Shown here: piece after piece, positions 43,470 through 52,786 of the stretch
Position numbering within the stretch: position 1 is the first letter of the stretch
How the letters are laid out: each line of letters begins with the position of its first letter
Origin: Lentilactobacillus sp. Marseille-Q4993
GTDB taxonomy: Bacteria > Bacillota > Bacilli > Lactobacillales > Lactobacillaceae
DNA: 64,000 nucleotides
Direction of reading: 5' to 3'
NCBI RefSeq assembly: GCF_951230165.1
Contig: NZ_CATNVB010000007.1
Coordinates: 1 to 64,000 of the forward strand
Program-made: the position numbers and the translations under genes
Notes under the pieces: generated by a model
Told to the model about the DNA's origin: nothing
Seen by the model: the letters and a program-made list of their open reading frames with translations, nothing else
The model's database searches: none

Positions 43470-43940
43470 TTGGCAGAAGAAGCCCTTTCAATGTCGCTAA
43501 AGAGCCTTAGACATCAAGGTGTTCGTATCACCCCACAGCGAGAAGTAATCCTAGATTACCTAATCCAAGTTGATACTCACCCAACCGTTGAAATGATCAA
43601 AGAGGGAATTGAGCATAAACTCCCTAACCTTAGTGTGGCAACCATTTACAACACCTTAAAGTTACTCGTCGATAAGAACCTTGTCATTGAGCTACCAAAT
43701 AATGACGGTGGCATTCGCTACGATTTCTTTGGGGTTCCTCACTTCCACGCAATCTGTGAAAACTGCGGTAAAATCACCGACATTTTTTCAACTGACTACG
43801 CTGAGATGATGAAGGTTCTTCGTAAGGAAGCTGTGGAGAAATCAGGATACCTAATTTCTGGTACCCAGCTAGAGTTTACCGGTCTTTGTCCTGAGTGCCA
43901 GCTAAAGCTTGGTAAATCAGTATCTACCAAATCAAAATAA
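43470..43940 (+). CDS. perR: Peroxide-responsive repressor PerR (Fur family)
   Basis: A 156-residue Fur-family regulator. The winged helix (RITPQREVILDYL, SVATIYNTL) precedes the metal-binding dimerisation domain. The regulatory Fe/Mn ligands fall at the same numbers as in Bacillus PerR: H37, D85, H91, H93 and D104 (YDFF...PHFHA, ITD). The structural zinc site is CENC and CPEC. Asp at position 85, not Glu, favours PerR over Fur. The start is TTG with GGAGGA. A PerR box precedes it. By family knowledge, oxidation of the His ligands relieves repression of peroxide-defence genes. Confidence 0.92.
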   Translation: MAEEALSMSLKSLRHQGVRITPQREVILDYLIQVDTHPTVEMIKEGIEHKLPNLSVATIYNTLKLLVDKNLVIELPNNDGGIRYDFFGVPHFHAICENCGKITDIFSTDYAEMMKVLRKEAVEKSGYLISGTQLEFTGLCPECQLKLGKSVSTKSK

Positions 43941-43979
43941 TAATTTTTACCCGACTCAACCTTAAAATATTACAAAAGT

Positions 43980-44001
43980 AAGGCGAATATTTCGCTTTTT
44001 G
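43980..44001 (+). terminator. Terminator of perR
   Basis: A short hairpin AGGCGAA-tat-TTCGCTT followed by TTTTTGAT, 40 bases after the stop. Another GC hairpin with a T-rich tail (AAACCCG...CGGGTTT, 44055-44089) lies further on. Confidence 0.6.
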
Positions 44002-44219
44002 ATACTTTAGCATTAATTGTCAATAACTCTTAACAGTAATGACAATAAGCGCTGATAAACCCGTTATGGCAACGTTTGCGACCATTTTCGGGTTTTCGTT
44101 TTTCTTGAACCAAAACCATTAATCTTTTATAGTGTTCATAGTAAATGACACACAACAATTACATCAATTAATAATAAAAACCAACAAATCTAAATCAATT
44201 CGGGTAAGGAGCATTCATT

Positions 44220-45239
44220 TTGAAGAAAAGCTTTATTAAAATTCTAGCAACCTTTTCATTTGCGACAGCGGGGATTTTTACCTTCTCAACTAGTCAAGCT
44301 GCCCACGCAGAGTCAGTTAACAGTTACATCGCCAACAAAAATATCGGTCACGCTAAAACCACTCATTCAATCTGGGGTGGCTTTCCAAAGAATAAGTACC
44401 GTCATGGCAAGCCAGAGGGTGTGGTCGTCCATGAAACTGCCAACCCAAGTTCAACTTTGTATAACGAAATTGCATACATGAAAAAGAATTATAACAACGC
44501 ATTCGTTCATACCTTTATCGATGCGAGTCGGATAGTTAACATCGCAAATACCAAGTACCTTTCATGGGGAGCTGGTCCCGTTGCCAACCAACGGTTTATC
44601 CAGTTTGAACAAGTTCGAGTTCACAGTAAATCAGCGTTTGCCCATGAAGTTGCAAATGCGGCTTACTATACCGCATCAGCTCTTCACAAGTATGGCTTGA
44701 AACCTAATGACGCTGCATACGATGGTAAGGGAACGGTTTGGTCACACGGAGCCGTTTCTAAGTTTCTCGGTGGAACTAACCATACTGATCCCAAAGCATA
44801 CTACTCACAATCAGGGAAAAAATGGTTCGGTAAGTCATACACCTTCGCTGATTTCTACAAATTAGTTAAAACTACTTACAATAATCTTTACACTGAAAAA
44901 CACGTTAGCTACGACAAAGTAACTTACAAGTCAGCTGACCAAACTGCTGAACTCGGTAGCAAGTACACATCATACCGTCTATACAATCACGTTAAGAATT
45001 CACGGGCTAACGTTACTAAGTACAGTTGGTCGTCAGTGAAGCCAAGTGTTGGTAAAAAAGTCTATATCGACAACGTTGGTACCAAATCTGGTGCAAAGAC
45101 TTCGTGGTACCGAATCAAGTTCTCTAATTCTGATTCAGCCAAGAAGTACTGGGTATACGGCAAGGCACTTGATAACATTGCCAACCCAGACGAAAGTAAC
45201 GACGATAGCTCCGTCACTTCAGTTGACATCAGCCAGTAG
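44220..45239 (+). CDS. Secreted N-acetylmuramoyl-L-alanine amidase
   Basis: A 339-residue wall hydrolase. The signal peptide (LATFSFATAGIFTFSTSQAAHA) is followed by an amidase_2/PGRP domain (about residues 40-205) with zinc ligands in VVHETANPS, HTFIDASR and NHTDPKAYY. The C-terminal region contains two SH3/GW-like modules (about 220-320) and a Ser/Asp-rich tail. The start is TTG with AAGGAG. By family knowledge it cuts between MurNAc and the stem peptide, and the modules bind the wall. It has no anchoring motif and is likely held non-covalently. Confidence 0.92.
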   Translation: MKKSFIKILATFSFATAGIFTFSTSQAAHAESVNSYIANKNIGHAKTTHSIWGGFPKNKYRHGKPEGVVVHETANPSSTLYNEIAYMKKNYNNAFVHTFIDASRIVNIANTKYLSWGAGPVANQRFIQFEQVRVHSKSAFAHEVANAAYYTASALHKYGLKPNDAAYDGKGTVWSHGAVSKFLGGTNHTDPKAYYSQSGKKWFGKSYTFADFYKLVKTTYNNLYTEKHVSYDKVTYKSADQTAELGSKYTSYRLYNHVKNSRANVTKYSWSSVKPSVGKKVYIDNVGTKSGAKTSWYRIKFSNSDSAKKYWVYGKALDNIANPDESNDDSSVTSVDISQ

Positions 45240-45257
45240 TTTAAGTAGTATTATGCA

Positions 45258-45440
45258 TACTAGAAGACCAAGTAGTTTCCCACAGAGAGAAAACGGTAGC
45301 TGAAAAGTTTTCGGAGATAACGAATCCTATCTTCTGGTTTGAAAAACTAAAATTTAAATACGAAAAAGTGTGAAGCTCTGCTTTGAATGAGGATGGTACC
45401 GCCCTTCTGAGTGTCTCAATTCAAGGCAGAGCTTTTTTAG
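45258..45440 (+). promoter_or_regulatory. T-box leader of proBA (tRNA-Pro sensing)
   Basis: Stem I is closed by AGAAGA/TCTTCT and contains the AG-rich bulge and a specifier loop with GAATCCTATC, in which CCT is a proline codon. Downstream comes the T-box GATGGTACCGCC; its TGGT bulge would pair with the ACCA end of tRNA-Pro. A long terminator stem AAGCTCTGC...GCAGAGCTT with T-run (45373-45437) ends the leader just before proB. Uncharged tRNA-Pro should therefore turn on proline synthesis. Confidence 0.9.
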
Positions 45441-45455
45441 AAAATGGGTGAAATG

Positions 45456-46295
45456 ATGGTTAACAATCGGGTAATCAAAGCAAAGAGAATCGTCGTCAAG
45501 GTAGGCACAAGTAGCCTAATTATGCCGACTGGCGAGGTAAACTTAAAAACATTTGACCAACTAGCTTTTGTCTTAAGTGCGCTTAACAAGCAGGGAAAAG
45601 AGCTAGTACTTGTGTCATCAGGTGCGATTGGTGTCGGGCTCAACAAACTTCATCTAAAGCAACGGCCGGAAGAAATTGGTGCCCAACAAGCATTAGCCGC
45701 CGTCGGTCAATCTGAGTTAATGACCTTGTTTACCCAGCGATTTAATCACTACCTAACGGATATTGCTCAGGTTCTACTAACTCATGACGTTTTTGACTAC
45801 CCCGTCAGCAATGAATCAGTTATGAGCACATTTGAATGTTTACTCCAAGATGGAATCATCCCCATCGTCAACGAAAACGACACCGTGGCAACCGATGAGT
45901 TGGATCACCACACAACATTCGGTGATAACGACCAACTTTCCGCCATCGTTGCCAGCCACATCAACGCTGATTTACTGATTGTCCTCTCCGATGTTCAGGG
46001 ATTCTACGATGGTAACCCCAAGCATGACGAGGATGCAAAACTCCTATCAACCGTATCGGAAGTCACCGGTAGTACTTTCGCTGCTGCCGGCGGGGCCGGC
46101 AGTCGGTTTGGAACTGGCGGAATGCAAACCAAGCTTGCTGCTGCCAAACGAATGATTGATGAGAACCGCCAAATGGTTCTGGCCAGTGGTAAGGATCCTA
46201 AAATTATTTTTGATATTTTAAATGGTAAGAACGTTGGGACCTGGTTTACCAACCAACCCGAACAAATCCTGAAGGGAGCGAATAGCGATGAATGA
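45456..46295 (+). CDS. proB: Glutamate 5-kinase
   Basis: A 279-residue amino acid kinase making glutamyl-5-phosphate. VVKVGTSSLI at the start, LVSSGAIGVGLN, NENDTVATDE, FGDNDQLSAIVA and GTGGMQTKLAAAKR. It ends after the kinase domain and so lacks the C-terminal PUA domain of the 367-residue E. coli enzyme, as usual in lactic acid bacteria. I choose the third of three clustered ATGs (45456), correctly spaced from GGGTG. It overlaps proA by 8 bases and is controlled by the T-box. Confidence 0.93.
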   Translation: MVNNRVIKAKRIVVKVGTSSLIMPTGEVNLKTFDQLAFVLSALNKQGKELVLVSSGAIGVGLNKLHLKQRPEEIGAQQALAAVGQSELMTLFTQRFNHYLTDIAQVLLTHDVFDYPVSNESVMSTFECLLQDGIIPIVNENDTVATDELDHHTTFGDNDQLSAIVASHINADLLIVLSDVQGFYDGNPKHDEDAKLLSTVSEVTGSTFAAAGGAGSRFGTGGMQTKLAAAKRMIDENRQMVLASGKDPKIIFDILNGKNVGTWFTNQPEQILKGANSDE

Positions 46296-47532
46296 GGAAT
46301 TACTAACAATTGGCCAAAATGCCAAGACAGCTTCATTTGAAATCAGCCAGCTAGGAACCGCTAAGAAAAACGAGGTGTTACTAGCATTTGCAGACGCATT
46401 GACAGCTAACCAAGAGGCGATTCTAGCTGCCAACGATAAGGACATGGCTAATTCATCATCAATGCCCCAAAAGTTCGTAGACCGGCTTAAATTGACGGCA
46501 AAACGAATTGAGGATATGGCAACTGGTTTGAAACAGGTTGCGGCTTTAACGGACCCAATCGGAAACATCGACACTGGGTTCAAAAACGATGCTGGGTTGA
46601 TTATCGAAAAGCAACGCGTGCCAATCGGGGTTATTGCAATGATTTTCGAAGCCCGGCCAAACGTGAGCGTTGATGCCGCTGCCCTAACCTTTAAAAGTGG
46701 TAATGCAGTGATTCTCCGAGGTGGTAAAGAGGCCCTCAATACCAACCTCGCCCTCGTCCAAGTCCTTCGTGACGTTTTAAAAGCTCAGGGAATCAACGAG
46801 AATATCATTCAAATTCTTCACGATACTAGTCACGAAACAGCCGACCAACTAATGCACCTCAACCAATACGTGGATGTTCTCATTCCTCGGGGTGGGGCTG
46901 GATTGATCAACGCGGTTTTAAAAAATTCAACCGTACCGGTAATCGAAACTGGAGCCGGAAACTGTCACATTTACGTTGATGAATCAGCTCAAGCAAAAAT
47001 GGCAGTTGATATTACGGTAAATGCGAAGGTTCAACGCCCAAGCGTTTGTAACGCTGCCGAAAAGCTCCTGGTAAACGCAAAGGTGGCCGACAAGTTGCTA
47101 CCTCAAATTGCCGAGGCACTTGAAGATAACGGCGTAGAACTTCGGGGAGATGACAAGGCTCGCCAAATCGTTTCGACGATCAAACCAGCCACTGACGAAG
47201 ATTGGTCAACTGAATACAATGACTTGATCATGGCAGTTAAAATCGTCGACAACGTTGATGAAGCAATCGCTCACATCAATCAGTATTCCACCGGCCACTC
47301 AGAGGCCATCATTACCGACAACTACACCAATGCTAGGAAGTTCCAGCAACAAATCGATTCCGCCTGTGTTTACGTAAACGCATCTACTAGGTTTACCGAT
47401 GGGTTTGAATTTGGATTTGGTGCCGAAATTGGCATTAGCACTCAAAAGCTTCACGCCCGGGGACCAATGGGATTAGCAGAATTGACTAGTTCTAAGTATG
47501 TGATTTCGGGAACGGGACAGGTAAGACAATAA
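46288..47532 (+). CDS. proA: Glutamate-5-semialdehyde dehydrogenase
   Basis: A 414-residue aldehyde-dehydrogenase-fold enzyme reducing glutamyl phosphate with NADPH. GVIAMIFEARPNVSVDAAAL, LRGGKEALNTN, PRGGAGLI, the catalytic cysteine in VQRPSVCNAAEKLLV (about residue 250), and ARGPMGLAELTS at the end. AAGGGAG lies upstream of the ATG inside proB. It is the second gene of the proline operon. proC is not in this window. Confidence 0.95.
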   Translation: MNEELLTIGQNAKTASFEISQLGTAKKNEVLLAFADALTANQEAILAANDKDMANSSSMPQKFVDRLKLTAKRIEDMATGLKQVAALTDPIGNIDTGFKNDAGLIIEKQRVPIGVIAMIFEARPNVSVDAAALTFKSGNAVILRGGKEALNTNLALVQVLRDVLKAQGINENIIQILHDTSHETADQLMHLNQYVDVLIPRGGAGLINAVLKNSTVPVIETGAGNCHIYVDESAQAKMAVDITVNAKVQRPSVCNAAEKLLVNAKVADKLLPQIAEALEDNGVELRGDDKARQIVSTIKPATDEDWSTEYNDLIMAVKIVDNVDEAIAHINQYSTGHSEAIITDNYTNARKFQQQIDSACVYVNASTRFTDGFEFGFGAEIGISTQKLHARGPMGLAELTSSKYVISGTGQVRQ

Positions 47533-47572
47533 AATAAAGGTCGTCCATATTGGGCGACCTTTATTTTATTTC
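47531..47572. terminator. Bidirectional terminator between proA and the YibE/F operon
   Basis: A perfect stem AAAATAAAGGTCG with CGACCTTTATTTT, flanked by A/T runs. It overlaps the last codons of the convergent YibE/F gene. Confidence 0.9.
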
Positions 47573-48349
47573 CTTATTATTTTCCAAGTTCTTCTTAGCC
47601 AGTACCCTACCCCTTCTCACACTCATAATCAAAGTAGTGACCGGAATTGTCAGAACAACCCCAATCAGCGAAAAGATAATCGCAATCAACTCGTTCACAA
47701 ACACTTTGTCGTTCAGCATTCCACCTATACTAAAATGTAGATTAGTTAACCAAATAAACAGGGCTAAAGCATTACCAAAGAATCCAAAGAACAGTGTGTT
47801 GACCGCGGTTCCGATAATTTGTTTACCAATTTCAACTCCGTCTACCATCAGTTGAGCGGCGGTGATTTCACTATGCACAGACGTGATTTCATCCAACCCA
47901 GAAGCAATCGCAATGGCTGCCTCAGCAATCGCCCCAAGGGCTGACAAGATAGCGGTACAAATCGCAATCTTCGTAAAATTAATTCCCACTAAAACCGATA
48001 AGCCCTCTAACTCCTCACTATCCTCAAGTCCAAAGCCACCAACCTTGGCCCAGTTTTCAACCGGAATAATCAGTGCGACCAAAATTATCAAGATAATAAT
48101 TGAAGCAAAGAACGCCGTCGTTGAAGCATTATCCGTCGCATCACTCCAAAATATCGTGATTGCTAGCACTACCGCACTGGCAATGAGAGTTACCGTAATT
48201 GGTGGAAAATGAAAGGCAATCAAAACAATTGTGAAGAAGACGATGCCAAAATTTACCAGCATACTGAGGAACCCGCTGATTCCCTGATGGCCACCGACAA
48301 CCAACATCAGCACCAGTAGAACAATTCCAAGTAAAGTTATCGTTCCCAT
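47561..48349 (-). CDS. YibE/F-like membrane protein, small subunit
   Basis: A 262-residue membrane protein with about six to seven TM segments and the YibE/F motifs FTKIAICTAILSALGAIAEAAIAIASGLDE and the loop GKQIIGTAVNTLFFGFFGN. It begins one base inside the stop codon of the larger YibE/F protein. No experimentally defined function is known to me for the family; a two-component transporter is the usual assumption. Confidence 0.88.
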   Translation of the reverse strand: MGTITLLGIVLLVLMLVVGGHQGISGFLSMLVNFGIVFFTIVLIAFHFPPITVTLIASAVVLAITIFWSDATDNASTTAFFASIIILIILVALIIPVENWAKVGGFGLEDSEELEGLSVLVGINFTKIAICTAILSALGAIAEAAIAIASGLDEITSVHSEITAAQLMVDGVEIGKQIIGTAVNTLFFGFFGNALALFIWLTNLHFSIGGMLNDKVFVNELIAIIFSLIGVVLTIPVTTLIMSVRRGRVLAKKNLENNKEIK

Positions 48350-49449
48350 TAGCTCTCATCTCCTTTGATCCAAATGCTTGCGAAGAAACTTGATAAGACA
48401 ACTGTCAGCACAATACCTATCGCACTCACCAGACTACTGAGCACTCCAAGTGACATATTCATTGAAAATGAATAGCCCCATGAGTTCCCGTTTTTTAAGT
48501 ATAGCAACGTCATTGGCAGAGTTTCAGCCATGAAAACAAAGAATAGCACGTTGATCAATGGTCCCATAATTGATTTTCCAATTTGGCGCCCCGAATCAAA
48601 AACCTGGCGAGCTGAAATCTCCGGTTTTTCTTTCTTTAACGTCGCAAGGGACGCCACAATATCCGTAGCTTCATCCATAACCGCCCCCAACACACCAACC
48701 AAAACTTCCGCCACAAAGAGCGGTTTTGGTAATTGAGTGACGTACTGCATCGATTCATAATAAACTCCCTTTTCATGGGTAATCATGAACGCAACCAGCA
48801 TTATCAAAATCGTTCCCACCGTTGAACCTACCACAGAGGTAAGGGCAACCAGCATTTTTTTATTCCACCCCATAACCATCCATAGTGTGATAACACAAAA
48901 AATCAGCGACAGGACGGCGAAGTTCAAAATAACGTGGGCGCCATTATGATCATTGTTTATTTTAATCGCGCAGAAAAACAATACCGTATTGACGATAATG
49001 CTACCAACAACAGTTAATCCTTGGAACTTAAGTAGCACACACAACAGACTAATCGCGAGTGCAATCAAGAAAACAACCGGGACGTCCCGTTTCAAGTCCT
49101 TAACCGTTGCACTATGCTTATTATGAAAAGTTATAAACACCTTATCCCCAACTTTTAGCTTATGGTCCATCGCATTAGAATCCGAATAGGTATTATCAAT
49201 CGAAAGCCGTTGGTTCTTATGCTTACCGTTAGTTATGTATCCTTGGAGTTTCTGCTCAGTTTGGTGATCTTCGTTTTCAAACTCATCAGTAACCTTATTA
49301 GGTTTGCCATTCGTCACCGCAGTTACTTTATAAATCGGATTATCGTAAAACTGGTCGTTATGACTGGTAACTAGGACGGCAACGAGGCAGGAAAGGATTG
49401 CTAGGCCGACCTGAAGCCAGGTCATTTTGGAGGTTAGCTGTTTTTTCAT
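48349..49449 (-). CDS. YibE/F-like membrane protein, large subunit
   Basis: A 366-residue protein. One N-terminal TM (about 11-28) is followed by an extracytoplasmic OB-like domain (about 35-120, with GYITNGKHKNQRL and KVGDKVFITF), then about seven TM segments with EVLVGVLGAVMDEATDIVASL and SIMGPLINVLFFVFMAET. The two YibE/F genes overlap by one base and so are co-translated. The start at 49449 has AGAGAT-type purines upstream. The substrate is unknown. Confidence 0.88.
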   Translation of the reverse strand: MKKQLTSKMTWLQVGLAILSCLVAVLVTSHNDQFYDNPIYKVTAVTNGKPNKVTDEFENEDHQTEQKLQGYITNGKHKNQRLSIDNTYSDSNAMDHKLKVGDKVFITFHNKHSATVKDLKRDVPVVFLIALAISLLCVLLKFQGLTVVGSIIVNTVLFFCAIKINNDHNGAHVILNFAVLSLIFCVITLWMVMGWNKKMLVALTSVVGSTVGTILIMLVAFMITHEKGVYYESMQYVTQLPKPLFVAEVLVGVLGAVMDEATDIVASLATLKKEKPEISARQVFDSGRQIGKSIMGPLINVLFFVFMAETLPMTLLYLKNGNSWGYSFSMNMSLGVLSSLVSAIGIVLTVVLSSFFASIWIKGDES

Positions 49450-49542
49450 CAGAATCTCTTTTCGTTTAGTGTAATCATTACTATTTTACACCATGGGGCA
49501 AGGGCTATTTATTAGGATATTATAAAACTAATTCAGCCTATT

Positions 49543-49577
49543 AAAAAAAGCAGCGCCCCATTTATGGGGCTGCCGCT
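49543..49577 (-). terminator. Terminator of the universal stress protein gene
   Basis: On the minus strand AGCGGCAGCCCC pairs with GGGGCGCTGCT, followed by seven T, 15 bases past the stop. Confidence 0.88.
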
Positions 49578-49591
49578 TCGTTAATCAGCTT

Positions 49592-50032
49592 TTACTTATT
49601 GGTATTCTCATCCACCACCAGCACATTGTTTTTTGAATGCCGAACAACATACTCTGTAGTAGATCCCAGGAATGCTCGAGATAACCCATTGACCCCTGAT
49701 TTACCAATTACCGTCAGAGAGATATCATACTTTTCCGGTAATTTTTCCGAAATTTGAATCTTAGGAATACCAATCACAAAGTGCGTTTCCGCTTCGACTC
49801 CAGCATCATCGGCCATCTTTTTGGCTTCAGCTAAAATATCAGCTGCTCGCTTTTGGAATGATTCCATCACATCCTGACCTAAAGTGACGCCATACTGAAC
49901 GTAGCGTTGGTCAGTTGCGACTGAAACAATTTGCAATTTAGCTTTGAACATCTTGGCTAGCTTAAGAGCTTCCTTCACCGCCAACTTTGAATTATCACTA
50001 CCATCAACTGGAACTAAAATATTTTCGTACAT
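49592..50032 (-). CDS. Universal stress protein (UspA family)
   Basis: A 146-residue UspA domain: ILVPVDGSDNSKLAVKEAL at the start and the ATP-binding signature GKSGVNGLSRAFLGSTTEYVV (G-2x-G-9x-G-S/T) at about residues 112-132. It likely binds ATP and helps survival under stress (family knowledge). It is monocistronic. GGAGGG precedes the ATG. Confidence 0.92.
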   Translation of the reverse strand: MYENILVPVDGSDNSKLAVKEALKLAKMFKAKLQIVSVATDQRYVQYGVTLGQDVMESFQKRAADILAEAKKMADDAGVEAETHFVIGIPKIQISEKLPEKYDISLTVIGKSGVNGLSRAFLGSTTEYVVRHSKNNVLVVDENTNK

Positions 50033-50100
50033 AATCTATCCCTCCAGACACCCAACTTTTTAATTAAATTCTACCATTTTCATATTGAACCACTAAGAAA

Positions 50101-50592
50101 TCAGTCCAGCGATAAATTAGCCAGAACATCCTTACTTTCTTGCAATTCTGACCGCCGTCGTTCACTTCGCTCAGGAAAAGTGGCAACCAGGTACTTCTCC
50201 TCATCGCTTTCTGGTTCAATACTAGGCAACCCCGTTTCGGGTAATTCCTCCGTAACCATCAACGTAGTGAAGCACAAAAAACAAACGCGTTTTTCCTTAG
50301 TCATTTTATCCATCGCCACAAACTTGCAAAAGACTTCAATTGCTCGCTTCCTAACTCCCGTCACGTAGCAAACACATTCAACGATATCATCCGTCCTAAT
50401 CGGTGAGAAAAAGTGAACGTGATCGTATGATGCCGTGACGAACTTAAGTCCCGGTACAAATTTGATAATCGATAACCCCGCCGTTGCATCAAGAATTTCT
50501 AGGGTCCTCCCGCCAAACTGGATGCTATTGTTATTCAAATCCGCGGGAAATATGTAACTTTCATGAATACTTCTCGTTTCAGAACACTTCAT
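50101..50592 (-). CDS. Acyl-CoA thioesterase (hotdog fold)
   Basis: A 163-residue single hotdog domain with IFPADLNNNSIQFGGRTLEILDATAG, matching the N-x-x-x-x-x-GG-x-x-(L/M)-x-x-x-D motif of the BFIT/YkhA acyl-CoA thioesterases. The usual HxN at that place is DLN. It hydrolyses acyl-CoA; the chain length is unknown. AGGAGT lies upstream. It is divergent from pepO. Confidence 0.88.
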   Translation of the reverse strand: MKCSETRSIHESYIFPADLNNNSIQFGGRTLEILDATAGLSIIKFVPGLKFVTASYDHVHFFSPIRTDDIVECVCYVTGVRKRAIEVFCKFVAMDKMTKEKRVCFLCFTTLMVTEELPETGLPSIEPESDEEKYLVATFPERSERRRSELQESKDVLANLSLD

Positions 50593-50685
50593 CTGGTCTA
50601 ACTCCTTTACCCATTTTAATACCTTAATAATACCCTTTTGCCATTATTAAGTGAACCAAAAGAATTTACTCATCAAATTTTAACC

Positions 50686-50714
50686 TTTAAAATCAGTTTG
50701 CCATGAACTATACT
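50686..50714 (+). promoter_or_regulatory. Probable pepO promoter
   Basis: TTTAAA (50686-50691), 17 bases, then TATACT (50709-50714), about 37 bases before the pepO start. Confidence 0.5.
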
Positions 50715-50750
50715 TACTTTTATCAACTATCACAAGGAGGATTTACTTTT

Positions 50751-52682
50751 ATGGCAAACGAACAACAAGACGTTGTCAATGAATCACTCATCAAGGACGA
50801 CTTATACCAAGCAGTTAACGGAGCGTGGCAAAAGACCGCCGTTATCCCTGATGATCATTCATCTACAGGTGGTTTTATGGACCTTCACGATAACGTTGAA
50901 AAGCAGCTAATGGGTGACTTTGACAAGTTTTTAGCCGACCCTGACCAAAAATTCAACGAGCCATTTACTGAATTCTTGAAGTTTTATAAGATGACCCAAA
51001 ACTTTGATAAGCGCGATGCAGATGGGGCTGCTCCAATCAAGCCTTATCTTGACCAAATCGAAAAGCTCTCGAGTTTTGACGACCTAAACGCCAACTTGAA
51101 AGATTGGACACTGGAAGGAATGCCGCTTCCATTCAACTACTCGGTTGAGCCCGACATGAAAAACACCAAGATCAATGCGCTAACGGCAGACGCACCATCC
51201 CTATTCCTGCCTGATAGAACGTACTATGAAAACAATAATCCTGCCTACGACCAATTAATGCCAATTTTGACAAAAACAATGGCCGAATTATTAGTCTTGG
51301 CTGATTACTCAGAAAGTGACGCTAACGAAATCGTTGAGTCAGCAAAGAAGTTCGATGCCTTGCTGGCACCGAACGTTAAGTCATCAGAAGAATTAGCTGA
51401 TTACAGTAAGATGTATAATCCTCAAAAGTTCACCGAGTTTGCAAGTTCAAGTAACCTCATCGACTTGACTGGTTACACAAAGGACTTGTTTGGATTCTTA
51501 CCCGATCAGGTTATTGTTGGTCAACCTAAGTTCTTCGAGAAGTTCAATGAAATTGTCACTGAAGATAGTTTCCACGACCTTAAGAACTGGATTTTGGCTA
51601 ATTTCGTGTACTCAGCTGCGCCATTACTATCTGAAGAATTCCGGCAGACAGCGTCAACCTATGGCCGGGTTTTATCAGGAAGAAAAACTGCAACCCCACA
51701 AAAGAAGTCTGCATTTTACCTTGCATCCGGAACTTTCGGTCAAACCGTTGGTGATTACTACGGCAAGAAATATTTTGGCGAGAAAGCTAAGCACGACGTT
51801 GAAAATATGGTTAAGAGTATGATTGACGTCTACAAAGGTCGCCTCGAAAATAATGACTGGTTAAGTAAGGCCACTCGTGAAAAGGCGGTAGTCAAACTGA
51901 ATACCCTTGAGTTACACGTTGGTTATCCTGAAAAAATCGCTGAAATCGAGTACAAGTTCAAGGTTACTGATCAAAGCGAAGGTGGAACAGTATTTAGCAA
52001 TTCAGACCAATTTGGCCGAGTTGCCCGTGAATTCCACTTCTCCGAGCTTGGCAAACCAGTTGACCGTAGTCGCTGGTACATGAGTGCCAATACAGTTAAC
52101 GCATACTACGATCCTTCAAAGAACCAAATCGTGTTCCCAGCCGCAATTCTTCAGGCACCGTTCTATAGTTTGGACCAATCATCTAGCGAAAACTTTGGTG
52201 GTATCGGAGCAGTTATTGCCCACGAAATCTCACATGCGTTTGATAACAATGGTTCCCTATTTGATGAACATGGTAACTTAAATAACTGGTGGACTGATGA
52301 AGATCATGAGCACTTCACCAAACTAGCTGATGATATGATTGCCGAATTCGATGGTCTCCCATTTGCTGGGCAGAAAGTTAATGGTAAGCTGACCGTTTCA
52401 GAAAACATTGCTGATGGTGGCGGTTTAAGCTGTGCCAACGAAGCTGCCAAACGAGAAGATGACGTTGATCTCAAGGCATTCTTCATCAACTGGAGTCGGA
52501 TCTGGCGAATGAAAGCAACCACCGAATACGAACAGTTACTCCTTAACATTGACGTCCACGCACCTCACGAACTGAGAGCAAACGTGCAGGTTAAGAACTT
52601 AGCTGACTTTTACTCAACGTTTGGGGTAAAGGAAGGCGATGGAATGTTCTTGCCGGAGGAGAAGAGAGTGAATATTTGGTAA
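50751..52682 (+). CDS. pepO: M13 family endopeptidase (PepO)
   Basis: A 643-residue neprilysin-type zinc peptidase. The N-terminal M13_N domain starts at DLYQAVNGAWQ. The zinc motif is VIAHEISHAFDNNG (about residue 490) with the third ligand in ENIADGGGL, and the C-terminal HAPHELRANVQV carries the conserved His-Arg. There is no signal peptide, so it is an intracellular oligopeptidase. The start at 50751 follows AAGGAGG; upstream in-frame codons overlap the promoter. Confidence 0.94.
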   Translation: MANEQQDVVNESLIKDDLYQAVNGAWQKTAVIPDDHSSTGGFMDLHDNVEKQLMGDFDKFLADPDQKFNEPFTEFLKFYKMTQNFDKRDADGAAPIKPYLDQIEKLSSFDDLNANLKDWTLEGMPLPFNYSVEPDMKNTKINALTADAPSLFLPDRTYYENNNPAYDQLMPILTKTMAELLVLADYSESDANEIVESAKKFDALLAPNVKSSEELADYSKMYNPQKFTEFASSSNLIDLTGYTKDLFGFLPDQVIVGQPKFFEKFNEIVTEDSFHDLKNWILANFVYSAAPLLSEEFRQTASTYGRVLSGRKTATPQKKSAFYLASGTFGQTVGDYYGKKYFGEKAKHDVENMVKSMIDVYKGRLENNDWLSKATREKAVVKLNTLELHVGYPEKIAEIEYKFKVTDQSEGGTVFSNSDQFGRVAREFHFSELGKPVDRSRWYMSANTVNAYYDPSKNQIVFPAAILQAPFYSLDQSSSENFGGIGAVIAHEISHAFDNNGSLFDEHGNLNNWWTDEDHEHFTKLADDMIAEFDGLPFAGQKVNGKLTVSENIADGGGLSCANEAAKREDDVDLKAFFINWSRIWRMKATTEYEQLLLNIDVHAPHELRANVQVKNLADFYSTFGVKEGDGMFLPEEKRVNIW

Positions 52683-52702
52683 GCCCAATTAATTGACAAA
52701 AC

Positions 52703-52748
52703 AAATGGTGCCACTAAATCACAAACTGATTTGGTAGCACCATTTTTA
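52703..52748 (+). terminator. Terminator of pepO
   Basis: The stem AAATGGTGC-AC-AAATCA with TGATTT-GT-GCACCATTT is followed by TTTAT. Confidence 0.85.
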
Positions 52749-52751
52749 TAT

Positions 52752-52780
52752 AAAAAAGTCGTTGATTTCTCAACGACTTT
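52752..52780 (-). terminator. Terminator of the DUF5776 surface protein gene
   Basis: On the minus strand AAAGTCGTTGA pairs with TCAACGACTTT and leads into six T. Confidence 0.85.
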
Positions 52781-52786
52781 GGTAAA

